Below, in pieces: positions 7,126-15,187 of a stretch of 64,000 nucleotides of DNA. Position 1 is the first letter of the stretch. Every line of letters starts with the position of its first letter. The position numbers and the translations under genes were made by a program. Source of the DNA: Salegentibacter lacus (lineage in GTDB: Bacteria > Bacteroidota > Bacteroidia > Flavobacteriales > Flavobacteriaceae); assembly GCF_020164555.1 (NCBI RefSeq), contig NZ_JAIQZB010000016.1, forward strand, positions 42,807 to 106,806, given 5' to 3'. Under the pieces are notes generated by a model that worked only from the letters and a program-made list of their open reading frames with translations, was not told the origin of the DNA and ran no database searches.

Positions 7126-10053
7126 CTAAAAATCTATAGATTCATAAATAACTTCCTGTATTCTGGATCTTACATCTTCCCTAATTAACTTCCTGTTGGT
7201 AGAATCGGGGAAAGTACGATTAGACAAAAATACATAAACAATTTCTTCTTCGGGGTCTGCCCAGGTAAAGGTGCCCGTAAAACCACTGTGTCCAAAACTT
7301 TGCATCGACAGGCAATTACAGGTTGGCCCTGAACTTCCCAGCTGGGGTTTGTCGAAACCAACACCACGTCTTACATTTTTTTCGCAATAATAACAGGTAT
7401 TGAATTTTGAGATGGTTTCTTCTTTAAGATATCTCTTACCGCCGTATACTCCATTATTAAGGTAAACCTGCATTATTTTTGCAACATCGTTAGCGTTACT
7501 AAAAAGACCAGCGTGACCACCAATGCCGCCTTGTAGCGCTGCACCCTGATCGTGAACCACCCCGTGAATTAATTGTCTACGCCATAGTTTATCGAATTCT
7601 GTAGGAACAATTTGTTCTAAAGGGAATCTTGAAGTGGGTAAATACCCGGTATGCGTAGCTCCTAATGGCTTATAGATTTTCTCCTGGGTAAGATTATGCA
7701 AAGTTTGGTCATAATATCCTTCCAAATAATATTTTAAGATGTAAAACGGAAGATCACTGTACTTATAATCTAAACGCCGCTCTAAGTCGCTTTCCTTAAT
7801 GATATTGATAATCGTATCCTGCATATCATTTCTAAGATACATCTCGTTTGCAACCCTGGTATTAAATTCGGCTGAAGGCGTTTTATGAAAATAATCTTCA
7901 GAAGGTAGTCGGGTTTTTCTGTCTATAGTATTTATATGAAAAGGGATCCAGGATTTTAACCGGGCGTAATGCATAAGCATATCCTGTAATCTAATATTTG
8001 CTTTATTCGAATTCTGAAAAACAGGCATCATTTCTTCTAACTTAGAATCAAAGCTTACAATGCCTTCTTCTTCCTGCTCCATAATAAGCGGTAATGTCGC
8101 CAGGATTTTGGTTAGCGAGGCCAAATCGTAAACTGAAGTGTCTGAAACCGGGATTTGCTTATCGTAAGTATGATGACCAAAGTTTTTATTATAAACTATT
8201 TTTCCTTTTCGCGCTATTAAAATTTGAGCGCCGGGAGTCATTTCTTTTTCAATAGCTTCAGTAATTATGCTGTCAATTCTGTTTAGTTTACTCGAGTTTA
8301 AACCAACACTTTCAGGCAATCCGTAAGCTAATCTATCTAAGTTCTTCGTTTGATAGCCGGTGCCCTCGGGAAAATTATTTCCTATGCTTACCGGAAGTTT
8401 TCCTCTAGCTTCAATAGCACCAAAGATTAATTGAGCAGCTTTTTCCTGTGCTACTGTATGATTTTGATAATTAACCAAAATCCCGTCCAGTTCGTTGAGT
8501 CCGCGGAGTTCCCTTAATGCGTACGGACTCGAAAAAAGACTTAAAATCGTTTTATTTTCTTTTGAAATTTGATTGATCCAGTGTAATTCTCCCGACGAAA
8601 ATTTATAAGAAGCCCAGGGGCTGCTATTTGATTTATGGTAACCTAGAATAACGAGATCGTATGCTTCTAATTTCTTTTGTAAATCGTTTAATCGTGTAGC
8701 AGAAACCCAATCTATGTTGGTGTATTTTTTTAATTCATTTAAAAAAGTACTACCATCGGCATCTCCAAAATTTACATAAGCAATCCTGGTATCGGCAATA
8801 TCTTTAACCGGTAAAACAGCTTTATTGTTTTTAATTAAGGTAAGGGCATTTTCAAAGAGCTCTTCTAATAAAGCCTGATCGCGAACAGAGTTAAGTTCTT
8901 CGGAAAGAAAATTTTCCTGTACTCTTTGTTGCTGATGCAAACCCGCCTTATATTTTGCCTGAAGTATTTTTTTTACAGAATGTGCCAATCTCCCGGGACT
9001 GATAATATTATTTTTATAAGCATTAATTAAAACTTCAGAAGCAACTTCAACTTTTTCGGGCATTAAAAGCATATCATTTCCTGCTAAAAATGCTCTTAAC
9101 TCGGCATCACCGGCTTCAGCGTTATTTGTAAGGCCCTTCATATTAAGCGCATCGGTGAAAATGAGCCCTTCAAAATTCATTTTTTCCTTTAAAAGATCGG
9201 TTATTACCGCTTTTGAGAGTGAAGATGGCGTATTTCTATTTTCCTGAATTGCAGGAACACTTAGATGGGCCACCATGACGCTGTTAAGTCCGTGGGCTAT
9301 CAAGGGATAATAAGGATATAATTCTAAACTATCCAGCCTTTCTCTTGAAAACGGAATAGTTGGTAAGGTTTTATGCGAATCGGCATCGGTATCGCCGTGG
9401 CCTGGAAAATGTTTTGCGCTGGATAAAGTACCAACCCGGTGCATACCTTGCATAAAGGCAAGCGATTTTTTAGCTACATTAATTTTATTCTCTCCAAAAC
9501 TTCTATTTCCAATAATAGGATTATTTGGATTTGTATTAATATCTACGACGGGTGCGAAATTAATATGTACACCCAATCTTTCGGCATGTCTGGAAATTGC
9601 AGCGCCGGCTTCTTCAATTAAATTGTTATCCTGAATAGCACCCATCGTCATATTCCAGGGAAGTGCAAAGGTGGAATCCAGGCGCATAGCCAAACCCCAT
9701 TCAGCATCCATTCCTATAAGAAGTGGAGTTTTTGAAAGTTCCTGAAACTCATTGGTTAATCTTGCCTGTCTAAGAGGACCGCCTTTAGAAAAAATTACTC
9801 CCCCAATATTTTCTTCAGTAATTTGTTTTCTCGCTTTTTCAATATAAGCATCTCCACTTTCTGAAGAAACGCTAATCATTAGCAACTGCCCTACTTTTTC
9901 TTTAAGGCTCATTGCATTATAGGAACTATCTACCCATTCCTTTTGTGCTAAGGGATCTTCTGCCAGCAAAGGATTATTTTGGGCAGAAAGATTGGAGCAA
10001 ACAAAAAGAAAACACGTTAAGATAAAGATTTTCGGAGCGGAAGTGAATTTCAT
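7126..10053 (-). CDS. GH3 beta-N-acetylhexosaminidase fused to a serine beta-lactamase-type hydrolase
   Basis: A 975-residue exported protein with a signal peptide (MKFTSAPKIFILTCFLF, cut near SAQ). Residues from about 40 to 580 are glycoside hydrolase family 3 of the NagZ type: GMDAEWG, the KHFPGHGDTDADSHKT motif near residue 217 that carries the catalytic dyad region, and FTDALNMKG. Residues from about 600 to 970 are a penicillin-binding/beta-lactamase-like domain with SLTK (SxxK, near 648), YSD (near 764) and HSGFTGT (near 920). This two-enzyme fusion occurs in Bacteroidota and probably trims or recycles peptidoglycan muropeptides in the periplasm. Its ATG overlaps the TAA of the upstream gene (TAATG), so the two are translationally coupled. 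Confidence 0.9.
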   Translation of the reverse strand: MKFTSAPKIFILTCFLFVCSNLSAQNNPLLAEDPLAQKEWVDSSYNAMSLKEKVGQLLMISVSSESGDAYIEKARKQITEENIGGVIFSKGGPLRQARLTNEFQELSKTPLLIGMDAEWGLAMRLDSTFALPWNMTMGAIQDNNLIEEAGAAISRHAERLGVHINFAPVVDINTNPNNPIIGNRSFGENKINVAKKSLAFMQGMHRVGTLSSAKHFPGHGDTDADSHKTLPTIPFSRERLDSLELYPYYPLIAHGLNSVMVAHLSVPAIQENRNTPSSLSKAVITDLLKEKMNFEGLIFTDALNMKGLTNNAEAGDAELRAFLAGNDMLLMPEKVEVASEVLINAYKNNIISPGRLAHSVKKILQAKYKAGLHQQQRVQENFLSEELNSVRDQALLEELFENALTLIKNNKAVLPVKDIADTRIAYVNFGDADGSTFLNELKKYTNIDWVSATRLNDLQKKLEAYDLVILGYHKSNSSPWASYKFSSGELHWINQISKENKTILSLFSSPYALRELRGLNELDGILVNYQNHTVAQEKAAQLIFGAIEARGKLPVSIGNNFPEGTGYQTKNLDRLAYGLPESVGLNSSKLNRIDSIITEAIEKEMTPGAQILIARKGKIVYNKNFGHHTYDKQIPVSDTSVYDLASLTKILATLPLIMEQEEEGIVSFDSKLEEMMPVFQNSNKANIRLQDMLMHYARLKSWIPFHINTIDRKTRLPSEDYFHKTPSAEFNTRVANEMYLRNDMQDTIINIIKESDLERRLDYKYSDLPFYILKYYLEGYYDQTLHNLTQEKIYKPLGATHTGYLPTSRFPLEQIVPTEFDKLWRRQLIHGVVHDQGAALQGGIGGHAGLFSNANDVAKIMQVYLNNGVYGGKRYLKEETISKFNTCYYCEKNVRRGVGFDKPQLGSSGPTCNCLSMQSFGHSGFTGTFTWADPEEEIVYVFLSNRTFPDSTNRKLIREDVRSRIQEVIYESIDF

Positions 10054-10538
10054 TAACTAACAAAACGCTTATGCCAACTTTCAGAAGCAGGAACCTCCCA
10101 GTCTGAAAGAAATTCAGCTTTATTATTTACAAGATTATTAAATACAATAGTTTTAGATGATACAGCCTTTTCTTTAGCCATTTTTCTAAAATCTGAAAGC
10201 GTTTTATAGGCTATGAATTCTCCCTGTTTGTAAGATACATTCATTTTATCTAGAAGGTCTACATTAAATTCTTTCTCCAATTGCTGAATAAAATGCACAG
10301 AAGCATCTATAGAACAACCGGTAGCTGCATTCATTTCCTGATCTAATGCCAGAATAATAAACCTTTTATATTTAATGAGGTAACCGGCTTGTAAATCGGC
10401 TCCATGAGCAGTCCATTGTGTAACGAACTGGTCTAAACGAGATTGTATTTCTTTCAATTCATCTGAAGTAAAAGAACGGTTTGCCTGGTATATCCAAACC
10501 CTTGAAGAATCGGGTAGACTTTCGAATGGTACTAACAT
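10053..10538 (-). CDS. Conserved Bacteroidota protein of unknown function (161 aa)
   Basis: A 161-residue soluble protein (starts MLVPFESLPDSSRVWIYQ) with no signal peptide and no membrane segment. Relatives are often named 'ABC transporter ATPase', but there is no Walker A, signature or Walker B motif here, so I do not use that name. Visible blocks are TQWTAHGADLQAGY and LDQEMNAATGCSIDASVHF, with a Cys in the second. It is the first gene of a two-gene unit with the GH3/beta-lactamase fusion and has its own well-formed promoter. Function is unknown; context suggests an envelope or peptidoglycan link. Confidence 0.75.
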   Translation of the reverse strand: MLVPFESLPDSSRVWIYQANRSFTSDELKEIQSRLDQFVTQWTAHGADLQAGYLIKYKRFIILALDQEMNAATGCSIDASVHFIQQLEKEFNVDLLDKMNVSYKQGEFIAYKTLSDFRKMAKEKAVSSKTIVFNNLVNNKAEFLSDWEVPASESWHKRFVS

Positions 10539-10561
10539 ATATTGCTAAAATTATATTTTTA

Positions 10562-10591
10562 CAAAACTAATTGATTTGGTTAATGTCTCAA
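10562..10591 (-). promoter_or_regulatory. Promoter of the 10538-to-7126 unit (TTG-N19-TAGTTTTG)
   Basis: Minus-strand TTG at 10591-10589, a 19-base spacer and TAGTTTTG at 10569-10562 match the Bacteroidota promoter in both sequence and spacing, 24 bases before the ATG. Confidence 0.65.
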
Positions 10592-10648
10592 GTATAGTTT
10601 TGCCTTTTAACGTTTGGTATTTAATTAAAAAATAAAATTTAAAAAGTC

Positions 10649-10680
10649 AAAAAGCCTGAGTAAGAATCTCAAGCTTTTTT
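10649..10680. terminator. Hairpin terminator after the Fe-S gene pair
   Basis: AAAAAGC(C)TGAG and CTCA(A)GCTTTTTT form a stem with matched single mismatches around a 7-base loop, with T runs possible on both strands. It ends the minus-strand unit whose last stop is at 10714. Confidence 0.75.
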
Positions 10681-10713
10681 AAACAATAATTTTATTTAAT
10701 TTTGAATGATTTA

Positions 10714-11505
10714 CTATAGATCGTGGGCGTTTGCGATTAGTTCTGCCACGTCCATTACTTCCACACTGTCTTCTTTGTTTTTCCCTTTCACCCCATCTGT
10801 CATCATTGTATTACAAAAAGGGCAACCAGCAGCAATAACTTCAGGTTTTACTTCCATAGCCTGCTCAGTACGCTCAATATTTACGTCTTTATTTCCCGGC
10901 TCGGGCTCTTTAAACATTTGCCCACCACCGGCACCACAACAGAGTCCGTTAGATTTACATTTTCGCATTTCTACGAGCTCTACTTCCAGTTTTCTAAGTA
11001 AGTCACGCGGAGCTTCATATTCTCCGTTAGCACGGCCTAAATAACATGGATCGTGAAAAGTGATGCGCTTTCCTTTAAATTTTCCGCCTTCAACCTTTAA
11101 TTTTCCTTCATTTAAAAGGGCTTTTAAAAATTGTGTATGGTGCATTACTTCGTAATTTCCACCTAAGGCAGGATATTCGTTTTTTATAGTATTGAAACAG
11201 TGTGGACAAGCGGTAACCACTTTTTCTATTTCATAACCATTAAGAACTTCGATATTTGTCGCAGCCTGCATTTGGAAAAGAAACTCGTTCCCGGAGCGTT
11301 TTGCCGGATCTCCCGTACAGCTTTCTTCAGTTCCTAAAACAGCAAAATCAACTCCAGCTTCATGTAATAGTTTCACGAATGCCTTGGTGATTTTCTTTGC
11401 CCTGTCATCAAAACTACCGGCGCAACCAACCCAAAATAAGACTTCGGGTTTTTTACCTTCTGCCATATACTCGGCCATGGTAGGTACTTTTAATGCTTCT
11501 GCCAT
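10714..11505 (-). CDS. Cysteine-rich (CCG) Fe-S oxidoreductase subunit, HdrB/GlpC/LutA-like
   Basis: A 263-residue cytoplasmic protein with two CCG domains. The first has GCAGSFD, ESCTGDPAKR and CPHCFNTIKNEY; the second has DPCYLGRANGEY, NGLCCGAGGGQMF and GCPFCNTMM near the C-terminus. Such domains bind unusual 4Fe-4S clusters in heterodisulfide reductase HdrB, GlpC and LutA. It follows the membrane Fe-S/heme gene by 79 bases, so the two probably form one complex that moves electrons between a soluble donor and menaquinone, as in ETF:quinone oxidoreductase-type membrane complexes. The donor is not identifiable here. The family call is firm, the partner and direction are inference. Confidence 0.85.
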   Translation of the reverse strand: MAEALKVPTMAEYMAEGKKPEVLFWVGCAGSFDDRAKKITKAFVKLLHEAGVDFAVLGTEESCTGDPAKRSGNEFLFQMQAATNIEVLNGYEIEKVVTACPHCFNTIKNEYPALGGNYEVMHHTQFLKALLNEGKLKVEGGKFKGKRITFHDPCYLGRANGEYEAPRDLLRKLEVELVEMRKCKSNGLCCGAGGGQMFKEPEPGNKDVNIERTEQAMEVKPEVIAAGCPFCNTMMTDGVKGKNKEDSVEVMDVAELIANAHDL

Positions 11506-11555
11506 ATCTAATTTCTTTTAATTTTATTCTGAAGACTTTCAGGTAGTCTTGTATT

Positions 11556-11563
11556 CAAAAATA
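11556..11563 (-). promoter_or_regulatory. Possible internal promoter box before the CCG subunit
   Basis: Minus-strand TATTTTTG fits TAnnTTTG. A small hairpin (AAGACT/AGTCTT, 11532-11550) lies between it and the start. No -33 TTG is seen, so this is tentative. Confidence 0.3.
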
Positions 11564-11584
11564 TTTTTTTTGCTATTGGAGAAA

Positions 11585-12925
11585 CTAATTTTCCTTAGCC
11601 CAATTTAATCGATCTTGTTGGTTGTAAGGCCAGGGTGCTCCATTGTTTTCAATATTTGTCATTGCAATAGCCAGCTCATTTGGAGCAGCGCTTTCTTCCA
11701 TAACTAAATAGCGACGCATATCTAAAATAATAGAAAGCGGATCTATCCCAACCGGGCAGGCTTCTACACAAGCATTACAAGTGGTGCAGGCCCAAAGTTC
11801 CTCTCTTAAAATAAAATCGTCGAGCAATTGCTTGCCGTTATCTTCGTATTTTCCTTTAGTATTGATGATCTCCCCTACTTCTTCCAGCCTATCACGGGTA
11901 TCCATCATAATTTTTCTGGGAGAAAGTTTTTTGCCAGTTTGATTTGCAGGACATTCTGCAGTGCATCGTCCGCATTCGGTACAGGTATAAGAATTTAATA
12001 ACTGAACCTGGTTAAGATCAAAAACATCTGAAGCTCCAAATTTATCGGGTTCGGCACCTTCCTCTTCTTCTGCCGGGGCAGCAAAAGGATCGGCATCGGG
12101 ATCCATCATCAATTTAACTTCATCGGTTACCGATTGAAGGTTGTTCATTTCTCCTTGCGGCTGAAGTTTTGAAAAATAAACATTTGGAAAAGCCAGTAGA
12201 ATATGTAAATGCTTAGAGTAGTACAGATAATTTAGGAAGAAAAGGATTCCTAAAATATGTAACCACCAGGCTGCTCTTTCAATAATGATGAGTGTTGCAT
12301 TACTCATTCCGTCAAAAACAGGCAGTAAAAACTGGCTAATAGGAAAACTTCCTGTTATTCCTGCTTCACTCGCATAATGAGGGGCTCCATTTAGCTGAAG
12401 CTGATAGTCTGTAGCATTCATTACCAGGAAAAGTACCATTAGTACCATTTCAAAATAAAGAATATAATTCGCATCATTTTTAGGCCAGCCTTTTAATTCC
12501 CGACTTAAAAAACGATAAATGTTTAAGATATTTCTTCTTATCCAGAATACAATCACTCCAATTAGAACCAACAATGCCAATACTTCAAAAGAAGCGATAA
12601 GAACATCGTAGAAGCCGCCCATAAATGATAGCACACGGTGAGTACCGAATAAACCATCTATTATAATTTCAAGAACTTCAATATTTATAATTACAAAACC
12701 TACATAAACAATAACGTGCAGAAATCCTGAAACCGGTTTTTTAACCATTTTACTTTGGCCAAATGCAATCCTGGCCATTTTCGCAAAGCGTTCTCCCTTA
12801 TTATCGTTGCGGTCTATCTCTTTTCCTAATTTTATATTTCGTAATAACCTGCGAATGTTGCGAACAAAAAAACCGATTCCTACCGTTAAGGCAACTAAGA
12901 ATAAGACCTGGGAAATAATTTGCAT
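11585..12925 (-). CDS. Membrane-anchored 4Fe-4S protein with NarI-like heme-b domain (HdrE/HdrC-like)
   Basis: A 446-residue inner-membrane protein with about six hydrophobic helices in residues 1-260, including an AWWLHILGILFFLNYLYYSK segment with His residues suited to heme b, as in nitrate reductase gamma/HdrE. After an acidic linker (PAEEEEGAEPD, about 285) come two ferredoxin-type clusters: CTECGRCTAECPANQTGK and CTTCNACVEACPVGIDP. Together with the following CCG subunit it matches a split form of membrane oxidoreductases that connect electron-transfer flavoprotein or thiol donors to menaquinone. The gene lies 6 bases after the MCE gene, suggesting co-transcription with envelope lipid-transport genes. 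Confidence 0.87.
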   Translation of the reverse strand: MQIISQVLFLVALTVGIGFFVRNIRRLLRNIKLGKEIDRNDNKGERFAKMARIAFGQSKMVKKPVSGFLHVIVYVGFVIINIEVLEIIIDGLFGTHRVLSFMGGFYDVLIASFEVLALLVLIGVIVFWIRRNILNIYRFLSRELKGWPKNDANYILYFEMVLMVLFLVMNATDYQLQLNGAPHYASEAGITGSFPISQFLLPVFDGMSNATLIIIERAAWWLHILGILFFLNYLYYSKHLHILLAFPNVYFSKLQPQGEMNNLQSVTDEVKLMMDPDADPFAAPAEEEEGAEPDKFGASDVFDLNQVQLLNSYTCTECGRCTAECPANQTGKKLSPRKIMMDTRDRLEEVGEIINTKGKYEDNGKQLLDDFILREELWACTTCNACVEACPVGIDPLSIILDMRRYLVMEESAAPNELAIAMTNIENNGAPWPYNQQDRLNWAKEN

Positions 12926-12931
12926 AGTTGG

Positions 12932-13888
12932 TTATTTAATTGAATCCTTTTCCTTTGGTTCCTGATAAGGTTTCGGATTTTTTCCGAAGACAGAGAAATG
13001 TACGTATCGTTTAGGATTCAGTTTTACGTCTTGTAGTAATTGTTCCAACTGTTTGGTAGCGTTGTCCAGGTTATTATAAACGGCATCATCATTAATTAAC
13101 TTCCCTGCGGTACCTTCTTTATTGTTTAATTTATCTGAAATACTTTCAAAATCGGCCACTACTTTTTCAAGGTCCTTGGTGATCTTCCCAATATCCATTT
13201 GTGTTAAAGTATCTGAAAAAGAATTAAAATTGGTAGTCATTTCATCCAGATTGGTAAATGTTCTATCTAATTTACCTGAATTCCTTCCTACAATTCCCTC
13301 TAAAGTATTTGCGGTAACTTTAAATGAAGCCACAGTAGCATTAAGGTCTTTAAAGGTATTTCGAATATTATACCGGGTGCTGTCGTTTAGAATTTTATTA
13401 ACCGCTGTAACCAATGAATCTGCACTTACAATTGTATTTTCAACTTTCTCCTGAAGTGGTGTCAACCTATCATTAACCAATTCCATGATACCTTCTTCGG
13501 TATCACTTTTTAGAGTGTCTCCGGTTTTTGCCATATCCCCCATTTCATACTTCGGGAGAATAGCCAAAGATTTTCCGCCAATAATATTCCCACCATAAAT
13601 TTGAGCAACACTGTTTTCGGAAAATTCAAAATCATTTTCTACCGTAAAGCTCACTATAAGAGTGCCTTTAGCATCTAGGAAGCCAATTTTGGTTACCTGG
13701 CCAACCTTAAGACCGTTTATCGTAACGGCAGAGGAAGGTGAAAGCCCTTCTACATCGTTATAAACTGCGTGAAAAGTTCTGCTGGAATCCAACAGGTTTT
13801 TACCTTTTAAGAAACTATAACCAAAAATTAATAAGAGAATAGCAATTATTGCTAGTACTGCAGTTTTTACTTCACGTGTAAATTTCAA
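12932..13888 (-). CDS. MCE-domain (MlaD-type) lipid transport protein
   Basis: A 318-residue protein with a single N-terminal membrane anchor (TAVLAIIAILLLIFGYSFL, residues 9-27) followed directly by an MCE domain at about 37-115 (LSPSSAVTINGLKVGQVTKI). The rest is long amphipathic helix with repeated hydrophobic heptads, as in MlaD/PqiB relatives that form periplasmic hexameric rings for phospholipid transport. It would work with an MlaE permease and MlaF ATPase, which are not in the window. It sits between the amidase and the membrane Fe-S gene on the same strand. Confidence 0.88.
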   Translation of the reverse strand: MKFTREVKTAVLAIIAILLLIFGYSFLKGKNLLDSSRTFHAVYNDVEGLSPSSAVTINGLKVGQVTKIGFLDAKGTLIVSFTVENDFEFSENSVAQIYGGNIIGGKSLAILPKYEMGDMAKTGDTLKSDTEEGIMELVNDRLTPLQEKVENTIVSADSLVTAVNKILNDSTRYNIRNTFKDLNATVASFKVTANTLEGIVGRNSGKLDRTFTNLDEMTTNFNSFSDTLTQMDIGKITKDLEKVVADFESISDKLNNKEGTAGKLINDDAVYNNLDNATKQLEQLLQDVKLNPKRYVHFSVFGKNPKPYQEPKEKDSIK

Positions 13889-13941
13889 AAGCTATTTTTT
13901 TAGGATAAGGACAAATTTAGAAATAAAATAGAAAAGAGGCG

Positions 13942-15051
13942 TTAATTAACCTTAGATTTTAACGCGTCATTAACTGTAATCTTGCTGCCATCCTTAAAAG
14001 CGACAATATAACTTGAAGGATATCCATTTTGTTTTGCCTTATTGTGAAGCTTATTTATTTTAATATAATCTGAAGTAGCACCGTAATAATATTTATACAA
14101 CTCATCTTCCCTTGCGCGTTCTACATCTTCTAAGCCTTTAAAATTATATGCTTTAGTCTCTAAGCGCTTAGAACCCGCCGCCAGTTGAATTTTAAAAGTA
14201 ATGCCTTCGTAAATCTCGCTCTGATTCACATTATTGTTGGAAGAAGAAGTTGTCTCAATACTTTCTAGATTAGATAGGTTAATGGTGTTAGCATATTTTC
14301 CTATTGCCTCTACAATAGCTGCAGCCATTTTATTTTGCCCGCCGGTACTGTTTAAATATGGCCCTTCGTGGTTATTAGTTAAAAAACCGGTTTCAATTAG
14401 TACGCTGGGCATGACTGCATTTTTTAGTACCAGAAACCCTGCTTGTTTTACACCACGATTTTTTCTTTTTAATTCATTGGTGAAGTTTTTCTGTACAAAA
14501 TCGGCTAAAAGAATACTTTGGTTTAGGTATTCTTCCTGCATTAAAGCCATTCCAATATAAGATTCAGGAGAATTGGGATTAAAACCGCCATAGGTCACCT
14601 CGTAATCTTCCTCTAAAAAAATCACCGAGTTCTCTTTTTTCGCTACTTCAAAGTTTTCTTCGGTTTTATGAAGTCCTAAAACAAAGGTCTCTGTGCCATA
14701 AGCCTGAGAGTTGTGAGAGTTGCAGTGTACCGAAACAAATAGATCTGCGTTTGCTTCATTGGCAATTTGCGCTCTTTTATCTAAAGGAATAAAAACATCA
14801 GAATCCCGGGTGTAAATCACTTCTATCCCGCCTTTTTTCTCTAGAGCTTCACCAATTTTCAAAATAATACTAAGTGCGATTTCCTTTTCTTTAAAACCAT
14901 TCCCCATATTTCCAGGATCTTTTCCTCCATGGCCGGCATCTAACACCACTACAAATCGATCTCGCGGTTTATCGTTAAGCGCAAATATGCCTTGCAAGCT
15001 TACAAGAAAAATGAAGAAAAATACGAAAAGTTTAAGTAGGTTCGTTCTCAT
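13942..15051 (-). CDS. N-acetylmuramoyl-L-alanine amidase with C-terminal SPOR-like domain
   Basis: A 369-residue exported peptidoglycan amidase (Amidase_3, AmiC type). It has a signal peptide (MRTNLLKLFVFFFIFLVSL, cut near IFA), then the zinc-binding blocks VLDAGHGGKDPGNMG (about 37-51), FKEKEIALS with the Glu ligand, and VSVHCNSHNS, and the catalytic Glu in VLIETGFLTN (about 218). Residues from about 285 to 355 (FKIQLAAGS ... SSYIVAFKDG) look like a SPOR domain, which binds denuded septal glycan, so a role in daughter-cell separation is likely. It diverges from lptD across 136 bases. Confidence 0.92.
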   Translation of the reverse strand: MRTNLLKLFVFFFIFLVSLQGIFALNDKPRDRFVVVLDAGHGGKDPGNMGNGFKEKEIALSIILKIGEALEKKGGIEVIYTRDSDVFIPLDKRAQIANEANADLFVSVHCNSHNSQAYGTETFVLGLHKTEENFEVAKKENSVIFLEEDYEVTYGGFNPNSPESYIGMALMQEEYLNQSILLADFVQKNFTNELKRKNRGVKQAGFLVLKNAVMPSVLIETGFLTNNHEGPYLNSTGGQNKMAAAIVEAIGKYANTINLSNLESIETTSSSNNNVNQSEIYEGITFKIQLAAGSKRLETKAYNFKGLEDVERAREDELYKYYYGATSDYIKINKLHNKAKQNGYPSSYIVAFKDGSKITVNDALKSKVN

Positions 15052-15132
15052 AAAAAGGTAACGCTAAGTTTAGGCTAATTATTTTAATTACTTTTTTCAG
15101 GAAATCTCAAATCTAAGCTGAAAAAATATATG

Positions 15133-15140
15133 TAATTTTG
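15133..15140 (+). promoter_or_regulatory. Promoter -7 box for lptD
   Basis: TAATTTTG fits TAnnTTTG, 48 bases before the TTG start of lptD. The -33 element is not obvious. Confidence 0.4.
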
Positions 15141-15187
15141 AATTTGCAAAAAGCAAGCCATTCTTTACAAAAATAGCACTTAGAGCA

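Noticed and set aside
10053..10538. ABC transporter ATPase label for the 161-aa protein
   Set aside because: No Walker A, signature or Walker B motif is present.
10593..10602. Plus-strand TAGTTTTG promoter box
   Set aside because: No plus-strand gene follows; the downstream region is a terminator and a minus-strand gene.
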